Source: Schistocephalus solidus
Taxonomy: Eukaryota; Platyhelminthes; Cestoda; Diphyllobothriidea; Diphyllobothriidae
DNA: 64,000 bases
NCBI GenBank assembly: GCA_017591395.1
Contig: WEDG01000794.1
Span: 186,001-250,000 of the forward strand
Direction of reading: 5' to 3'
Every line of letters starts with the position of its first letter. Within the stretch, counting starts at the first letter, position 1. The notes beneath the pieces were generated by a model that was not told where the DNA came from, searched no databases, and saw only the letters and a list, made by a program, of their open reading frames with translations. Made by a program: the position numbers and the translations under genes. Shown piece by piece: positions 1-12,758 of this stretch.

Positions 1-2975
1 CATCCATGCTACGGCGTCCGCGGGAACCGACGCGCTCCGCAACCCTGGTCCAGTGGTGCTGGGTGCTGGACTACTCAAGCGAGAACGGACTCTTCGTATT
101 GGATGCTGGAATGTGTAAATTTTTCTGGACCCAAGTAACCAAAGTCTGACGGCACGCAGTCTTTCTCAGTACCACGTGGATGTCTGCTGCCTGTCTGAAG
201 TCTGACTCCCCGACTCACGTGCAAGAGAAATAAAAATCCTGGGAGTCAATTCTTACTTCACCCTGTACCACAGCGGCTCACGGGACTTGTCTGGTAGGCA
301 CGGTGGGGCTATTGCCCTCGTGGAACAAGCAAACCTTGCAATACTTGCATGAAAACCAGTCAGTTACCGAATGGCTTACGCACGACTGAAGGATCACTTT
401 ATTAACATCACTGTCGTTTCCGTGTACGCATCACCATCACCTGCCGAACAGCGCGATAAAGAGGCCTTCTACCCACAGCTGCAGGAGTTAGTAGAAAGAC
501 TCTCGATGTGATCTGTTGATTGTTGCGGGGGACTGGAATGGTAGGACTGGAACCGGGGACTCGTCAAACTGTCACCTTATTGACTGGTTTGGGCTTGGCT
601 TTCGATGTGACAATGGTGAGAGAATGCTTAACTTTACTTATCAGAACTGACTGTTTGTCCCGAACAGTGCTTCCAGCACCGCCACAAACATCTGCTGACT
701 TGGTGTTCAAACGACGTTCATGCGGCAAGTCAGATCGACTACATTCTAGTTGGTTCAAGGTTCCGCCGCTGGGTTCACGATAGCAGATCGATGCATGGTG
801 CCGAAACTGGTAACGCCCACGGTTCTGACCATGTTCCCGTTCGCACACGCCTGAAAGTTCACCTCTCATCTGCACCCAAAATGCCACGGGCGAGACTCTT
901 TGATGTCGCAAAAATCCGGCATCCCAGCACCGCCGAGGCCTTGAACACAGAAATCCGATCCCATTTTATGACCCGAGTCGACAGAGAAGACAGTGACCAG
1001 TGGTCATAACTGAAGACAGCAGCGGAAAAAATTCTCGGATTCATCCAGCGGCGCCGCAGTGACTCGATCAGCAGCGGAGAAAATTCGAGGATTCACCCAG
1101 CGGCGCTAAAATGACTGAATCAGTGAACGAACCCTGCAGTTATCTGCCCAGACGCCTCAAGCCTGGTCCCCCAACGATGCTTTATTCCGCCAACTCCAGA
1201 ATGTGACAGCAAAGTCAGCTAGGGATGACCGGCAGAAATATTGACCTGGAATAGCGACCTCCATGGAGTAGGTCTCAGACTTTGGTGACACACGCAAATT
1301 CTACCAAATTATCCGTCAAGTTATTGGTAAGCCCTCGACAGTTAATGACGCTGTTCGCGATGTAAATGGTGGCTTTACTGCTGACAACTCGGCCAAGGTC
1401 GATCGCTGGTGTGAGCACTTCGAGCACCTCCTCAACTTTGATGAACAATTAATCACACCCTCACTCTCCTCTGCACCTGAGTTTCATTTCTCTCGAGCCT
1501 ATACAGTTTCATGTGACCCCCTTCCGAGGGAGAAGTTGCCGATACAATACAGAGGCTGCTAGACAACGAGGTGCCTGGAGAAGACGAGATTCGTACAGAA
1601 ATCTACAAGGCCTGCGTTGACACTCTGGTGCCTTGGCTTCATTAGGTGATTGAGCAAGTGTGGAGAGACGAATTATTTCCTAAAAACTGGGGTTCGGGTC
1701 TACTGTTTCTTGTCTTCAAGAATGGAGATAAGACATAGTGTGAGAACTGCCGCGGCATAAGCTTCATCGATGTTGCTGCCAAGGTCTTCACTATTGTCCT
1801 TTTCAGGTGGTGTTAATCTGTACGTGACTCTAGGACGAGGCCCAACAAAGACAGATTCAGAGCTAGGTGTGGATGTGTGGACCCGATATTCACTATGAGG
1901 CGCATTCTGGAACTCCGCCATGGCTACCAGTGGCCAACGGCCGTCTGATTTATTGACTGCACCGCTGCATTCGATTCCCTCTATCGTGAGCCACTGTGGT
2001 GAATAACTGAACTAAATAGTGTGCCGGCTAACCTAATTGCCTTGATCAAGGCCTTCTATCGCTCCACCACTGCGCGAGTCCTCGTTAATAACAATCTCTC
2101 CCAAACCCTTCGAGATACGATCTGGTGTGCGACAAGTTTTCATTCTGTCACCCTTTTTATTCAACTACGCCATTGACTGCATTCTCGGGAAGGCCCTACA
2201 TGGTTCTGATGATGGGGAATTTGCCCCAGGACGCCACCTGACTGACTTAAAATACGCTGACGATATCGCCTTGCTAGCCGAAAACTTTGGTGATATACAG
2301 TCTGTGGTGTCGCGGGTGAAAGAGGTCGCTACTTCGGTTGACCTATGCATAAAGACTGGTAAGATCAAATTGTTTTCGAGCTCCATCGAGCGCCCCTCGG
2401 GATTAATGGCTATGGATTCGACGTGACATTTCTGTCGCCACGAAGATCAGCGTGCACTGTGCATCCGTCCGGTCGACCCTCCTCTGCAATTGTGAAGGCT
2501 GGGCAGTACGCGTGGAAGGTGAGCGGCGACTTTAGGTATTTGGCAATCATCACCTGAGGACCATCCTTCGAGTGAAGTACACCGACTAAGTCTCAAACAA
2601 GGCAGTCCGCACTCGTTGCGACAATATAGCCAGGCTATCTCAGGCCATCCAAGCAAGACGACTGAGGTTATTTTGGCACGTCCTCCGTCGTTCGCCTAAC
2701 GAGTTCAGTTCTACTGCTCTCGATACGGCACCGTTGACCACTTGGAAGCGTCGAAGAGGAGGTCAACTAAAAACCTGGCTTGACATGATTCGGCAAGACA
2801 TCGAGGTGGTGCTTGAAACTTCGGTATTCGGCATCCGTCACTGGAGAAATGACTGGGTTGAGCTATCCAGGTCTGCTTTTGCGAATCGTCACGTGTGGGG
2901 AGTTAGAATACGTGACCTCATCAAGATCGGCTAGATCAGACATGCTCGTAACCGCTTCAAGTACAAGTACAAAGT
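1..2975 (+). mobile_element. Degenerate RTE-like non-LTR retrotransposon (5' truncated by window)
   Basis: Frame-by-frame reading gives an endonuclease start (RIGCWNV, near 95-115), then VDVCCLSEV near 180-205, an open stretch near 370-510, and GSDHVPVR at about 821-844, which is the catalytic SDH motif of the apurinic-type endonuclease. A reverse transcriptase follows (2127-2426), then a C-terminal block (2660-2934) with a WKRRRGGQ-type motif typical of RTE-like elements. Many stops and frame changes mean it is dead. The 3' end is a short ACAAGT-like direct repeat at about 2955-2978. The RTE clade is inferred from the endonuclease and C-terminal pattern; another LINE clade is possible. Confidence 0.85.
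2127..2426 (+). pseudogene. Reverse transcriptase fragment of the RTE-like LINE
   Basis: The 99-codon open stretch carries RQVFILSPFLFNYAID (motif B region) and KYADDIALLAE, in which YADD is the catalytic palm motif C. The aspartates are intact, but stops and shifts on both sides prevent a full enzyme. It belongs to the element at 1-2975. In a live element it would copy the element RNA at the nicked target in the nucleus. Confidence 0.85.
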
Positions 2976-3957
2976 ACGTCTTTTCTCAATTTTGTAGGTA
3001 AATCAAAGGTATACTAGGTTTCAACAAAAGTTTTTAATCATGCGGTGTTTAAAACCGTGCAATAGACACTCAGGCAGCATTGCATAGCTACTTTTATGCA
3101 TGCTGCTTTTGAAGTGTACTGCATAGTCCACATCCTTTTAAGCATTTTATGAGCCGTAAAGAACCGTGGGAGTCTCTGTACGCACAAAATATACAGCATG
3201 TACCTTAGAAAATCCAAGCACAAGTGCGTCTGCAGGTCGGATCTAGAATTCTTCCGAATTTGAAACGTTTTTAACCGAAAAACACCATTGTTAAAATATA
3301 ACATTAAGATAAGTCGTACGTATCTACCAAACAGGTACAAAAACACTCTTTTGGACATATATATTGGAATTTTTACGGAGAGTTAAAATAAATACGTAAT
3401 ATTCCTAATACTGCAGTAGTGACATTTTATCCCGTTGTGTTTGTAAGCGGTCAGATTGCAGTAAATTCTGTATTTCGGGTGGCTGCTGTACGATAATCAA
3501 TATTACTAAAGCGTCAAAGTAAAGCTTTCTACTAGAAAACTGGTTTTAAATTTTTGGATAACATTCCATTAGATAAATCAGCCGCAAGCCTCAATCTCTT
3601 ACATGCAAGGAGCTTGCCATTGAAAGGAAGATCGAGTAGTCACCTCATGAGTCATGCATAGGGAGTACTTGCAGAGCAGGTCGGTAAACCCCGCAGCTCC
3701 AAATCTAAAATTTGAGGAGCAGCAGTTCAATTTCATGATGCGACAAACGTTCTCCACCAGCCTGATTTTCTGATTTACCGAAATCTTTGTTTGAATAAAC
3801 AAAATCTAGTTACTCTTAAAAGACGTCTTAATATTGCACGCTGTAATAGCGTCTTTACTCCGGCGCCTAAGGTATGTCAAACAACGAATAAAACTGGAGG
3901 CTTGACTGACCAACCGAAATTTTTGTTAAACCACGTATACCAAACAGACCTCCTCAG
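2976..3957. other. AT-rich stretch with no recognised gene
   Basis: Only short ORFs on either strand, none with a motif I recognise. It lies between the LINE 3' end and the first receptor exon I can define. Upstream receptor exons could be here or beyond the window edge, but I found no acceptor-ORF-donor set to support one. Confidence 0.5.
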
Positions 3958-4152
3958 TCTGAAAGGAGAAAGATGCTTACCGATTTTGTGGTGTATTTTG
4001 AAAATAAGAAAAACGGACTCCAGAAAACTGTCGCTGTCTTGTGGACCCAGCCTCCCGACTCAAAGCTAGATCGAGTTGTGCATCCCCTTAGCTATGAGGG
4101 GATAACCGCTGACTCTGTAGAATTCGATATTCCATTCTTTACAACCCGAAGG
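3958..4152 (+). CDS. Receptor exon 1 of those visible
   Basis: An acceptor CCTCCTCAG precedes 65 in-frame codons, and the donor is AGG|GTGGGT; both ends are phase 0. The product runs from SERRKMLTDF to FDIPFFTTRR. It joins in phase to the next exon, which opens with SKGCLND, as expected for the lead-in to a laminin G-like repeat. No domain can be named from this exon alone. Its assignment rests on the good splice sites, phase match and hydrophobic pattern, so it is less certain than the exons that follow. Confidence 0.6.
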
Positions 4153-7100
4153 GTGGGTTCAATTTAGGCAAAGCTCTCATACTCAGACGAAAGGCGGCAA
4201 TCGAGATAAAGCTTTTCAGTCATTGAGAAAATGCTCAAATGAAATTCAAACATAATTTTGGCTAAATGTTTTCGGGGATACAAGAGCGTTTATTTTCATG
4301 GCAATCTAGTTCGTTCAGGGAGTGAGATGAGATGCACGCTAAAAGTCATGCCCTTAAGCCCCTCGGGGTGACAAATGTGGACAAACATCTGACGGGTGTA
4401 TACTATGATAGTAATAAACTGCTCGAGAGAATATGGAGGAAGGCGGGAACCTGCCTAACTTATCACGGGGCATTGTGTTAATTATCAGGGTAATTAGATT
4501 TACCGCTAAGTTTAGTTTTAGGCTTAAGCTTAGGATTAAATTGAGGTTGTATTAAGTTTTCTGATAGGGTTAGTTTTAATTTTAGTAACAGAATACGGAA
4601 GTAGGTTCCCTTCCTGGAATTTAGAGCATACCCACCTGTATTATCATGGGGGTTCCCAGGAACTCAATTTCCCTTTAGCTTTTTCAGTTTAAGAGTTTGG
4701 TTTCAGGGAGACAGTTGAGTAGTTACACTCAATAATTTGAGCCGAAAGTCCCCGTTTACCCGTATACCTGTTTTATCATTCCTATGATGGCGCATGGTCC
4801 CGTTTGTAGATCGCCGACGTTCCTCAGTCAAAGGGGTGTCTCAACGATTTGACAAAATGTCCAGAGGGTTTCTCTGTGGGTGCCTGGATCTCCTTGTCTG
4901 GTGATCTAACAGCTCAGGAAAAGCCTTTGAGCATCTTTGAAATTACTGGAGAACTGAAAGTCGCCTTTTACGGAGAATTTCTGCATGTTTTTGGTAAGCA
5001 TTCCGATACATTTTCAGTTCATATCATTTGTCACCAGTCTTTATGTGTTCTCAATAGGCTAAGTGAAATCTGCTCACAAGTTCGCACAAGTACCTACCAA
5101 AAACCGAGTAGTCGGATAAAAATCATAAAACCTTATCAGATATATTTTCAGTATTTTTGCTAGGATATCTGCGTTAAGAACGCCGTTCTACGCTAGCAGT
5201 GTCTCCAAAATAAACTCCGCTATTTTTAGAATTCCGAATTCACGGAAGAGGGCATTTTGCATGCGGGATTTCAAGGGTTTGAGGATTTATATGTTATAGT
5301 TTTAATGCTGCTCTAGGGCGCACAGGAAGTCCAGTCATATTTCAAGTTTTGGTCTGGAAAATCTGAGTACACGCCTCAGGCTCACAGTCGTGGGCTTAGC
5401 ACAAAAGCCTCGGTGATTCACATTTGATTGACTGAAAACATTGTTTCTCCTGTTCCAGTCTTCAATGGAAGCCATTGGGGCACCACACGACTCATTACTC
5501 CTCCACCACGTGAGGTGACCTTTAATTTGGGCATATCAGTGCCAGGGGGATTGTTAGAGGGTGTGAACATCTTCATAAACGGCTACCAAGGGGAGACGAT
5601 GCGTTTGGGAGCGCCACCCACACCGACTTCCCTACGCTCCGTAATATCCCGCGGTGAGTGGATCCTCGGCAGCTGGGAACAGGATGCTGCCGCTAAGGGA
5701 ACTGCGGTCTCAGACCTCGTCGGCTGGAAAAGGTTCTCTTCCCTCTGAGGGTCACCGATTTCTGGGATACACTTGTAAGCATGGAATTGTTAAATTTTTT
5801 AACAAGGGCAGACCCCTTGTCCTGCGAATGTTATGCTTTAAATTCTCTGGTAACGTGAAATTGAAAACCAACCTTCACTGACATTGAACTTTCGCGTAAC
5901 CTAATCGGACTTCTGATCGGCAATGTTATGGTATGTAGCCCCACGTAGTCATTGTTGCAAAACTTGCCCACATATTCTATTTGGGTAGTTATGCCTCGTT
6001 GAAGTAAGTGGTTAAGTTTAGGGTTAGGAGTAGTTAATTTTCCGTACAGGGTTTGAAAGGTTAGAATTAAGGTTTTACAGTTAGCAATGGGGTTAGGGAC
6101 TCAAGGTCAGCCTTAGGAGTGGGGTTTAATAGCTACGAGCATAAATGGTGTTAAGGCAGGGCTTTAAGGCTAGATTTAAGGGTTAACATTAGTGCAAGAT
6201 GACTTGCTCTCTTTCTATTTCCTCAAGTTTCATTTTTCATCTGTCGCGTTTTAAATACTCATCCTCAGTTTCGTTTTCCATATATGCATCTTTTAATTCG
6301 TCGATGCTTTGGTTACGTCTAAATTGATTTCGTTGTGTAAATTGCATGCGACTAAGCTAACTAACCAATTTCGTTTTTATACATTTTTAAAATTACGCCC
6401 ACGAGTTTTCACGGATCATTGGTGTAGTCAAACAGAATAATAGTATAAATGCATTTTTGGCAACTCTTCTTCGAGGAGTATGCTACCGAACGTTTCCTTT
6501 AGCTCCACCCTTAAAACCCCCTATTAACACCATTCTCGTACTCCTTTTTTTACGATACCATTATTATCACCATAAGTTTAATCACACTTGCGTCAAGCTA
6601 CCCGCTCAGTCTACTGCAACGTATGGAATCCACCTATTCTGATACAATAAGCTGACTGCCTAAGCAGGATTTCCTATACAATCAATCTACAATCTTCCAG
6701 ATGAATATCAGGCACAAGTAAGTAAGTAGGGGTTTATACCAGATTTGAGTGATTCATTTAACCAAATTGTGAAAATCTAATTCACCGTCCTGTGCTCACC
6801 AAGCTGTGGACATGCTCAGCGCGAACAGTACAGGTACGCAAGGCATCGGTTAGTGGTTGAGTGCATGAACGCGGTGGTAACAGATGCCATCTTCATGTTT
6901 AAACGAACAATGCCACGGTGGGCGAGACTAACGACCTGGTTAGTGGACAGGCATGCGCGAAGTGTACTAGCACCTAGGCATGCAGGCACGCCCGGGTGTC
7001 CGTGTGTGCCCGGTTAGGGAGCACCGCTTGCGGGTAGCAAGAGGTCAGTCGACCTGCCTTGTGAAGTTGGCAATTGCTCCTGGCGGCCCTTCACTGGCAC

Positions 7101-10100
7101 CCAACTTGAGGCTCCATTGGGCTAGGCTCGGCCTAGCGGCCACACCCCGGTAACCGCCTTGACCGGCAGGCTAAACCAGGTGAGGGCCCCCGGTGCTGTG
7201 CGCCCAACACCCAAAAATTATGCTCCCCCTCCCAGGCCCTCTCCCTCCTTCGTCCCCCACCCCCCGCCAACTTTCAAAAGTCCTACGGGGAGGGCGACAT
7301 CCAATTCCGTAGGCGGCCCAGGTTAACTCAGGCCGGTTTTCCACTAAACTAAAGCGTGTCCCATAGTGGAGTTCGGCAGCCCTCTGGGATGTGGGGGATG
7401 CGTGCATGTAGCTCATGCGTAGGCAAATTCTAGTACCCTGCATAATCACTGAAAGAGCTGAACTCGACCATGCGCAGGTGTGGATCTCAGAGCAAGTTCG
7501 TGTTCTTGATGAACCAGTAGCCGTCTTGTTGCAAGAAAACCCTATTCTTTACTCTCTGAGACGGGAACTGAACGTGAACAGAGGAGGCGGGATAAAGGAA
7601 TATTCTGTTAAAAGGACTTTTCACGGGAAAAAGATAGCAAGGACCGTTTATTGAGCCGAATAGTTATATCCTATTTTCTAAAGCACTGTATGTTTCTCGT
7701 GAGAATTTCTTTGGAGCTGACAGAGGCGTGTAACTTGCTGCATGTAATGATGGCAACAGCAAAATTCACAAATAGACGTTCAGACAGACACCACAGGAAA
7801 AATAGTTGAATATTGAGTAACGGTTGAAAACTAATCGAAACTCATAAGTGCGACTTCTGAAATTTAAAAAAATCTGCAGAGCGAAAATATCTAATATTGC
7901 AAGCTGGTCGGTCAGAGCGACCAAACAGATGGCCATGTAGACCTTGCGTTTATTGTTGATGTGCGCGCATGAGTCTACTTGTACAGGGCTTAGTAGGCAG
8001 AAGAAATCAATCCAGCCCTAAATCTGCATTCTTAAATTATTTCAAGAAGTTAGCCCGGAACTAGGCCATGAAAAAGCTTATGCAATAAGCGGGTGTTGAA
8101 TTTCGCTAACGCTACTGACGTTAAGGTTGTCCGTATCGGTCTCAATGTTAGAGTTAGGATTCGCATTTTGGTTATTCTTACAGGTAGGACTGCGAGGCTT
8201 GTTTCATGGTTTGAATTTGGGGTTGAGACAAGCGTTGTGGTTTTGAGCTTAGGGTTAGCGCTAGAAGGTTAGGTTAGGCTTAGGGTTTTAAGGCTGAAGT
8301 CAAGATTATTGTTCCGTTTGAGTTACCGGCTGGGGGTTAGGGTTGTCCACTGCAGACATGGCTTCGGTTGACGTTAGGGTTGCATTTAACGACAGTTTTC
8401 CCTTGCCGTTACCGATTCCGTTTCTCCTAGCCAGTAAACTTGGGATCTTCTCCCATGTCTCTCTCTCTAGATGAACAACACAGCCTTCTACGCAACTCAG
8501 ACCACTTTTGGACTACGGATGCCTACATGCTATACGACGCTGAATGTATTTTGCAGTTTCTAAGAGCGACTGCTGATCCGGACCGTTATTCGGTGTCCGC
8601 AGGCACTGAAGTGCCGGGCTTTAGCCTTTCTTCCCTGTACAAGCCAATGGGCACCGATCCAGTACGCTTCATGCCAGATCAGGATGAGAAGGGTCCCGTG
8701 CCTGTGTTTACTATGCAGAAGAAAGAGTATTTCATGCTCGGTACGTATTCCACCTTTGACACTTATCATGGTTTGCAGTCCAAATTGATTCCCTTTGAAT
8801 TCCAGCGCAGTACTTCCTTGCAGATCAACGAGAAGAAGAGAGCAAATAACTAGGGTCTCTGGTATATCTGTGTATATGCTCGAGAGTTCAAGTAACTAGC
8901 ATGTAACTAGGCCTACTCCTACAACATGTACTAAACAGAAGTCCAGCCCTGGAGTGACTCGTGTTCTTGCATTCTTTGTCCCAGCTAGCATTGTTTGTTA
9001 GCCAATATTGATCCGTATCCGGCCACTCCAGTTTTGGCTGCCCAAAACGGAGTAAACCTGATCCATTTTGCTGCTGTAGGTCGGCGGAAGAAGAGAGTAC
9101 CCGAATCAGGTGATATCTCATGGGCAAACCACTGTCTCCACAATCCCAGCGAAGAGATATGTGGTACCAGTGGCGTCACGCTTTCGCTTTGGATATCAAT
9201 TCAGTCCGTCAGTCCCTCAAGGCTGCGATACTTTTTGAACTCAGGAGACCTTGGCGATTACTCCAGTTCTGTTGCGGCTGACTACACCGGCTGGGCAGTT
9301 TTTACACATGGCAACCTCCTCGGGGTGTCTGTCGGTGAAGCCAAGAGCGACTGGGAGCTCTTGCTGGACTCAACCAGCTACAGTCTGGGTAAATTTGAGC
9401 CCTGCCCTGCAGCTTTTTATCCATGAGTTTGAATTGGGTGAGTACTGGCTGACAGTAGTGGTCCAAACATTTCAGACACTTGGGTCAACCTTGGCATAAT
9501 CTGGTCTCCATCGGAGGGTCTAACGCTGCTGCTCAACGGTGAGGACTACAATATGCAGACAACAGTACCCAAGACCTCCAAGAAGACTGGTGATGCCCCA
9601 CCCTATGTGGTACTGTCACGATACAACACAGATGACTCGTCTTCATGGTTAACTCCTTCAGAGGCCGAAGAAAGGTCAAACGATCCACTCAGCTACCCTC
9701 TGCCTGTGACATGGGAGCTGGCCGATTTCGCCTTCTCTCAGGCCGTTTTCGTGAGCAAGTACATGAAGCCGTTTGAATATGCCCAGCACTTTGACTTTCT
9801 AGGAAACAGACGTCTCAGCCAGAATTCGAAACACGTCTGGTTTGGAAGGCATCTGATAGACCCAAAAGTCGGCGATCTGATGAAGGCCCGCCGTATGAAA
9901 CTTCAGCAGAATCCCGGTCCGGTTAGCGTGGATGGCAATTCTGAAGGCTTCTTCGTCACCTACAATGAACAGGTCCGATCTGTAGTGCTGAAGAGTGAAA
10001 CCATGCTCAGAGTTGGTCCACTCGATACCGACACCTGCCCCTCAAAATATCTTTGCATGTACCGAGGTAATAAAATACTACCTAAAATCTTAAATTAATT

Positions 10101-11942
10101 TATATAGGCCTTTTTATTTCCTCATGAATCAGTATGTAAACCAGCTAGGTAATTGCCGGTTTGCTAAGAAAGTTGGTGTTAATATTTGCATCAAAATTTA
10201 TCGGCACCGGCACACCGGTTACATTCACGCGTCCTCCACACGGGGAATGCCCACGGAACCGTTCTTCGTAATACACTTAATATTTTGATTAATTTACCAA
10301 GCCATTGCTTAAACTTAAATAACTGCCCTGTCCTCAATGTTTTCTTTATGTGACATGTATTTTAGGGGTTCACAGTCGGTGGCTGGTACTCCCTCATGGC
10401 GCTGAACCCTACTGGTGAACATAAAAACCACACGAAACCCGTCATTCTCCTCTCCGGTTGCGGAGGAAACTTCGGTCTTGCCCTGATCGAGGGGGGTTGG
10501 AAACTTGGTGGCTGGATAGTGATGTCTCCTGACGCCAAAGATCCCGTAACGACAGGTTGTTTTGGTTCTGCTGGAAAACTTACGCTCTCCATAACCTATG
10601 ATCAGTGGTTCCACGTCGCTCTCGCGGTCTTCCGGCTAGACAGACAGCTAAACGTTGTAGAAGTGCACATTTTATTGAATGGCAAGGTAATTGCTGAGTG
10701 CACCCATGGAAGCAGTATCGCGGGTCTCGAAGGAGCCATAAGTCGAAGCCGCGAGCTCTATGCAACAACTCGCACTGACCCCCTCTACCTCATCGTCTCT
10801 TCAAGTGGTCTCCAGAGTGCCGGACTTGCGATTTCGGTTATACAGGCCACACAAAATGCTTTATTTCATGAAGCTCGCATACACGCTTTTTTGGGTCTAC
10901 CGAACAGTCAGTCCAATTTCTTTGCGCATGCCACCTTCTATTGGGCAGTTTCTGGCTGGCTTACTCACCTGGCCCCGCACCGATTAGTGGCCAATGAGGT
11001 CACGCACGACAGAGGACGCTATAATGAGGAGAGTATGGCTTTATGCACCCATGGCAATGCCCAGTCATATATTGTGCTCACAGGCGATGCGCGATCGGAC
11101 AGCGTTACATCAAACCTGGCTGCCTCGTGTCTCTTCGGTTCATTGCGCTGTCAGGAATTCGTTGTGATTATAGACTTTTCCCTAAGGGAGACTTTATCAT
11201 CTGACGCAGAAGACAAGTACATAATCAGCGCACCACCTCGCGACGGCGAAAACGTCAACATAATTGGCTTTCAGTTGATACTTCAACCAAGAAGAAATCG
11301 GTTTGCAGTTGTTGTCAGGTCTTCAGTACTGACTTGCCGCAATCATGGTAATATGAGTCTGCTTGGAACGGTTAACACCTGGAATTACATACAAGTATAC
11401 GTCTACAGCACAAAACCGCCTGATATAAAGGTGAATGGTGATATTCTCGACACCAGTGGAACGGGGTTATGTGCAATTGAGCGCAATATTCCGGCCCCCG
11501 CGAATGGGCTGCTCTACCCGAGGATTGTGGTTGGACAGAATATCCGCCTTTGTGTGGCTGATATCGCCGTGGCAGAGGAAGAACCTGACTCTGATAGGGG
11601 GCAGCCGCCAGACATAAACCTGTTGCAAACATGCTATGAGGATACAGACTTTGTGTTCAGTTTGGAAGGGAGCGAACCCAATTTCCTGAATGTGCCGGGC
11701 ATGGCATCATTATTGGCGACCTTCAACGGCTCGTTGCCTGAGCGTCCAGGAACACGGTGTCTGACTAGTCCGGACAGTAGGTGTGACATCTTTACGATTT
11801 CGTTTTGGGTGAAGATTGCTGCTGATGGCATGGAGAACAACGAGCCTACTGCTTTAGAGGTAAGCCTTTCACAATAAATTAAACGTGTACCAACTACTCC
11901 GCATGCTTACACTGCAATCATACAGACCTACTCTTTATATAT

Positions 11943-12017
<75 letters not shown>

Positions 12018-12684
12018 AGAAAAATGCTCTTCGGGAAATGGAGTTTTACTCGTAAATTTTCAAGTTGGTGACACCAACCCGTCGTCAGACGAAATGAACA
12101 GAGGAGAAAGTGAAGTGGCGCGACAGGACAGATTGTGACAAGCAAACAGCTGGTGTGAGTGGGTGGTGGGTGGACCAATAATCGGGGCATGTTTTGGGAC
12201 GGGGGGTGAGGAGAGAACAATTACATTGGCTTGTTTGGGAGGGGAGGTGGGCGGCGAGTAACTACGGCCGGCTAGATTATCGATCATGGTTCCGGGTTGG
12301 ATTTAGGGGTCACTGCGTCGGTTGGAGGTGTCGGAATGTCGCAGTGACCCCTAAATCCAACCCGGAACCATGATCGATAATCTAGCCGGCCGTAGTTACT
12401 CGCCGCCCACCTCCCCCCAAACAAGCCAATGTAATTGTTCTCTCCTCACCCCCGTCCCAAAAACATGCCCCCGATTATTGGTCCACCCACCACCCACTCA
12501 CACCAGCTGTTTGCTTGTCACAATCTGTCCTGTCGCGCCACTTCACTTTCTCCTCTGTTCATTTCGTCTGACGACGGGTTGGTGTCACCAACTTGAAAAA
12601 AAAAATTTACGAGTAAAACTCCATTTCCCGAAGAGCATTTTCTTTTCATTATACTATCTCGGGATGCAAACAACCTCTGTTATT

Positions 12685-12758
<74 letters not shown>

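Larger units (their letters stand above)
5775..8430 (+). other. Long intron containing repeat fragments
   Basis: Contents are a GTTAGG-like tract (about 6005-6195), a minus-strand piece of repeat A (about 6570-6725), an RTE-type 5' leader (about 6960-7410) and a second GTTAGG-like tract (about 8130-8370). The ORF at 7415-7654 has no recognisable motif. I found no further exon, and the phases of the flanking exons do not require one. Confidence 0.6.
12014..12648. repeat. Near-perfect 630-bp palindrome with hammerhead-like ends
   Basis: Arms at about 12014-12317 and 12340-12648 are reverse complements with few differences, around a 22-base spacer (12318-12339). The inner arm edges read GGGGTCACTGCG and CGCAGTGACCCC. 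Each arm's outer end resembles the 3' ends of the Penelope-like copies at 61.4 kb: CTGACGACG, then a hairpin, then GAAAATTTAC. It is therefore probably an inverted pair of Penelope-like termini. Transcribed in the receptor intron, it could fold into a very long hairpin. Confidence 0.85.
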
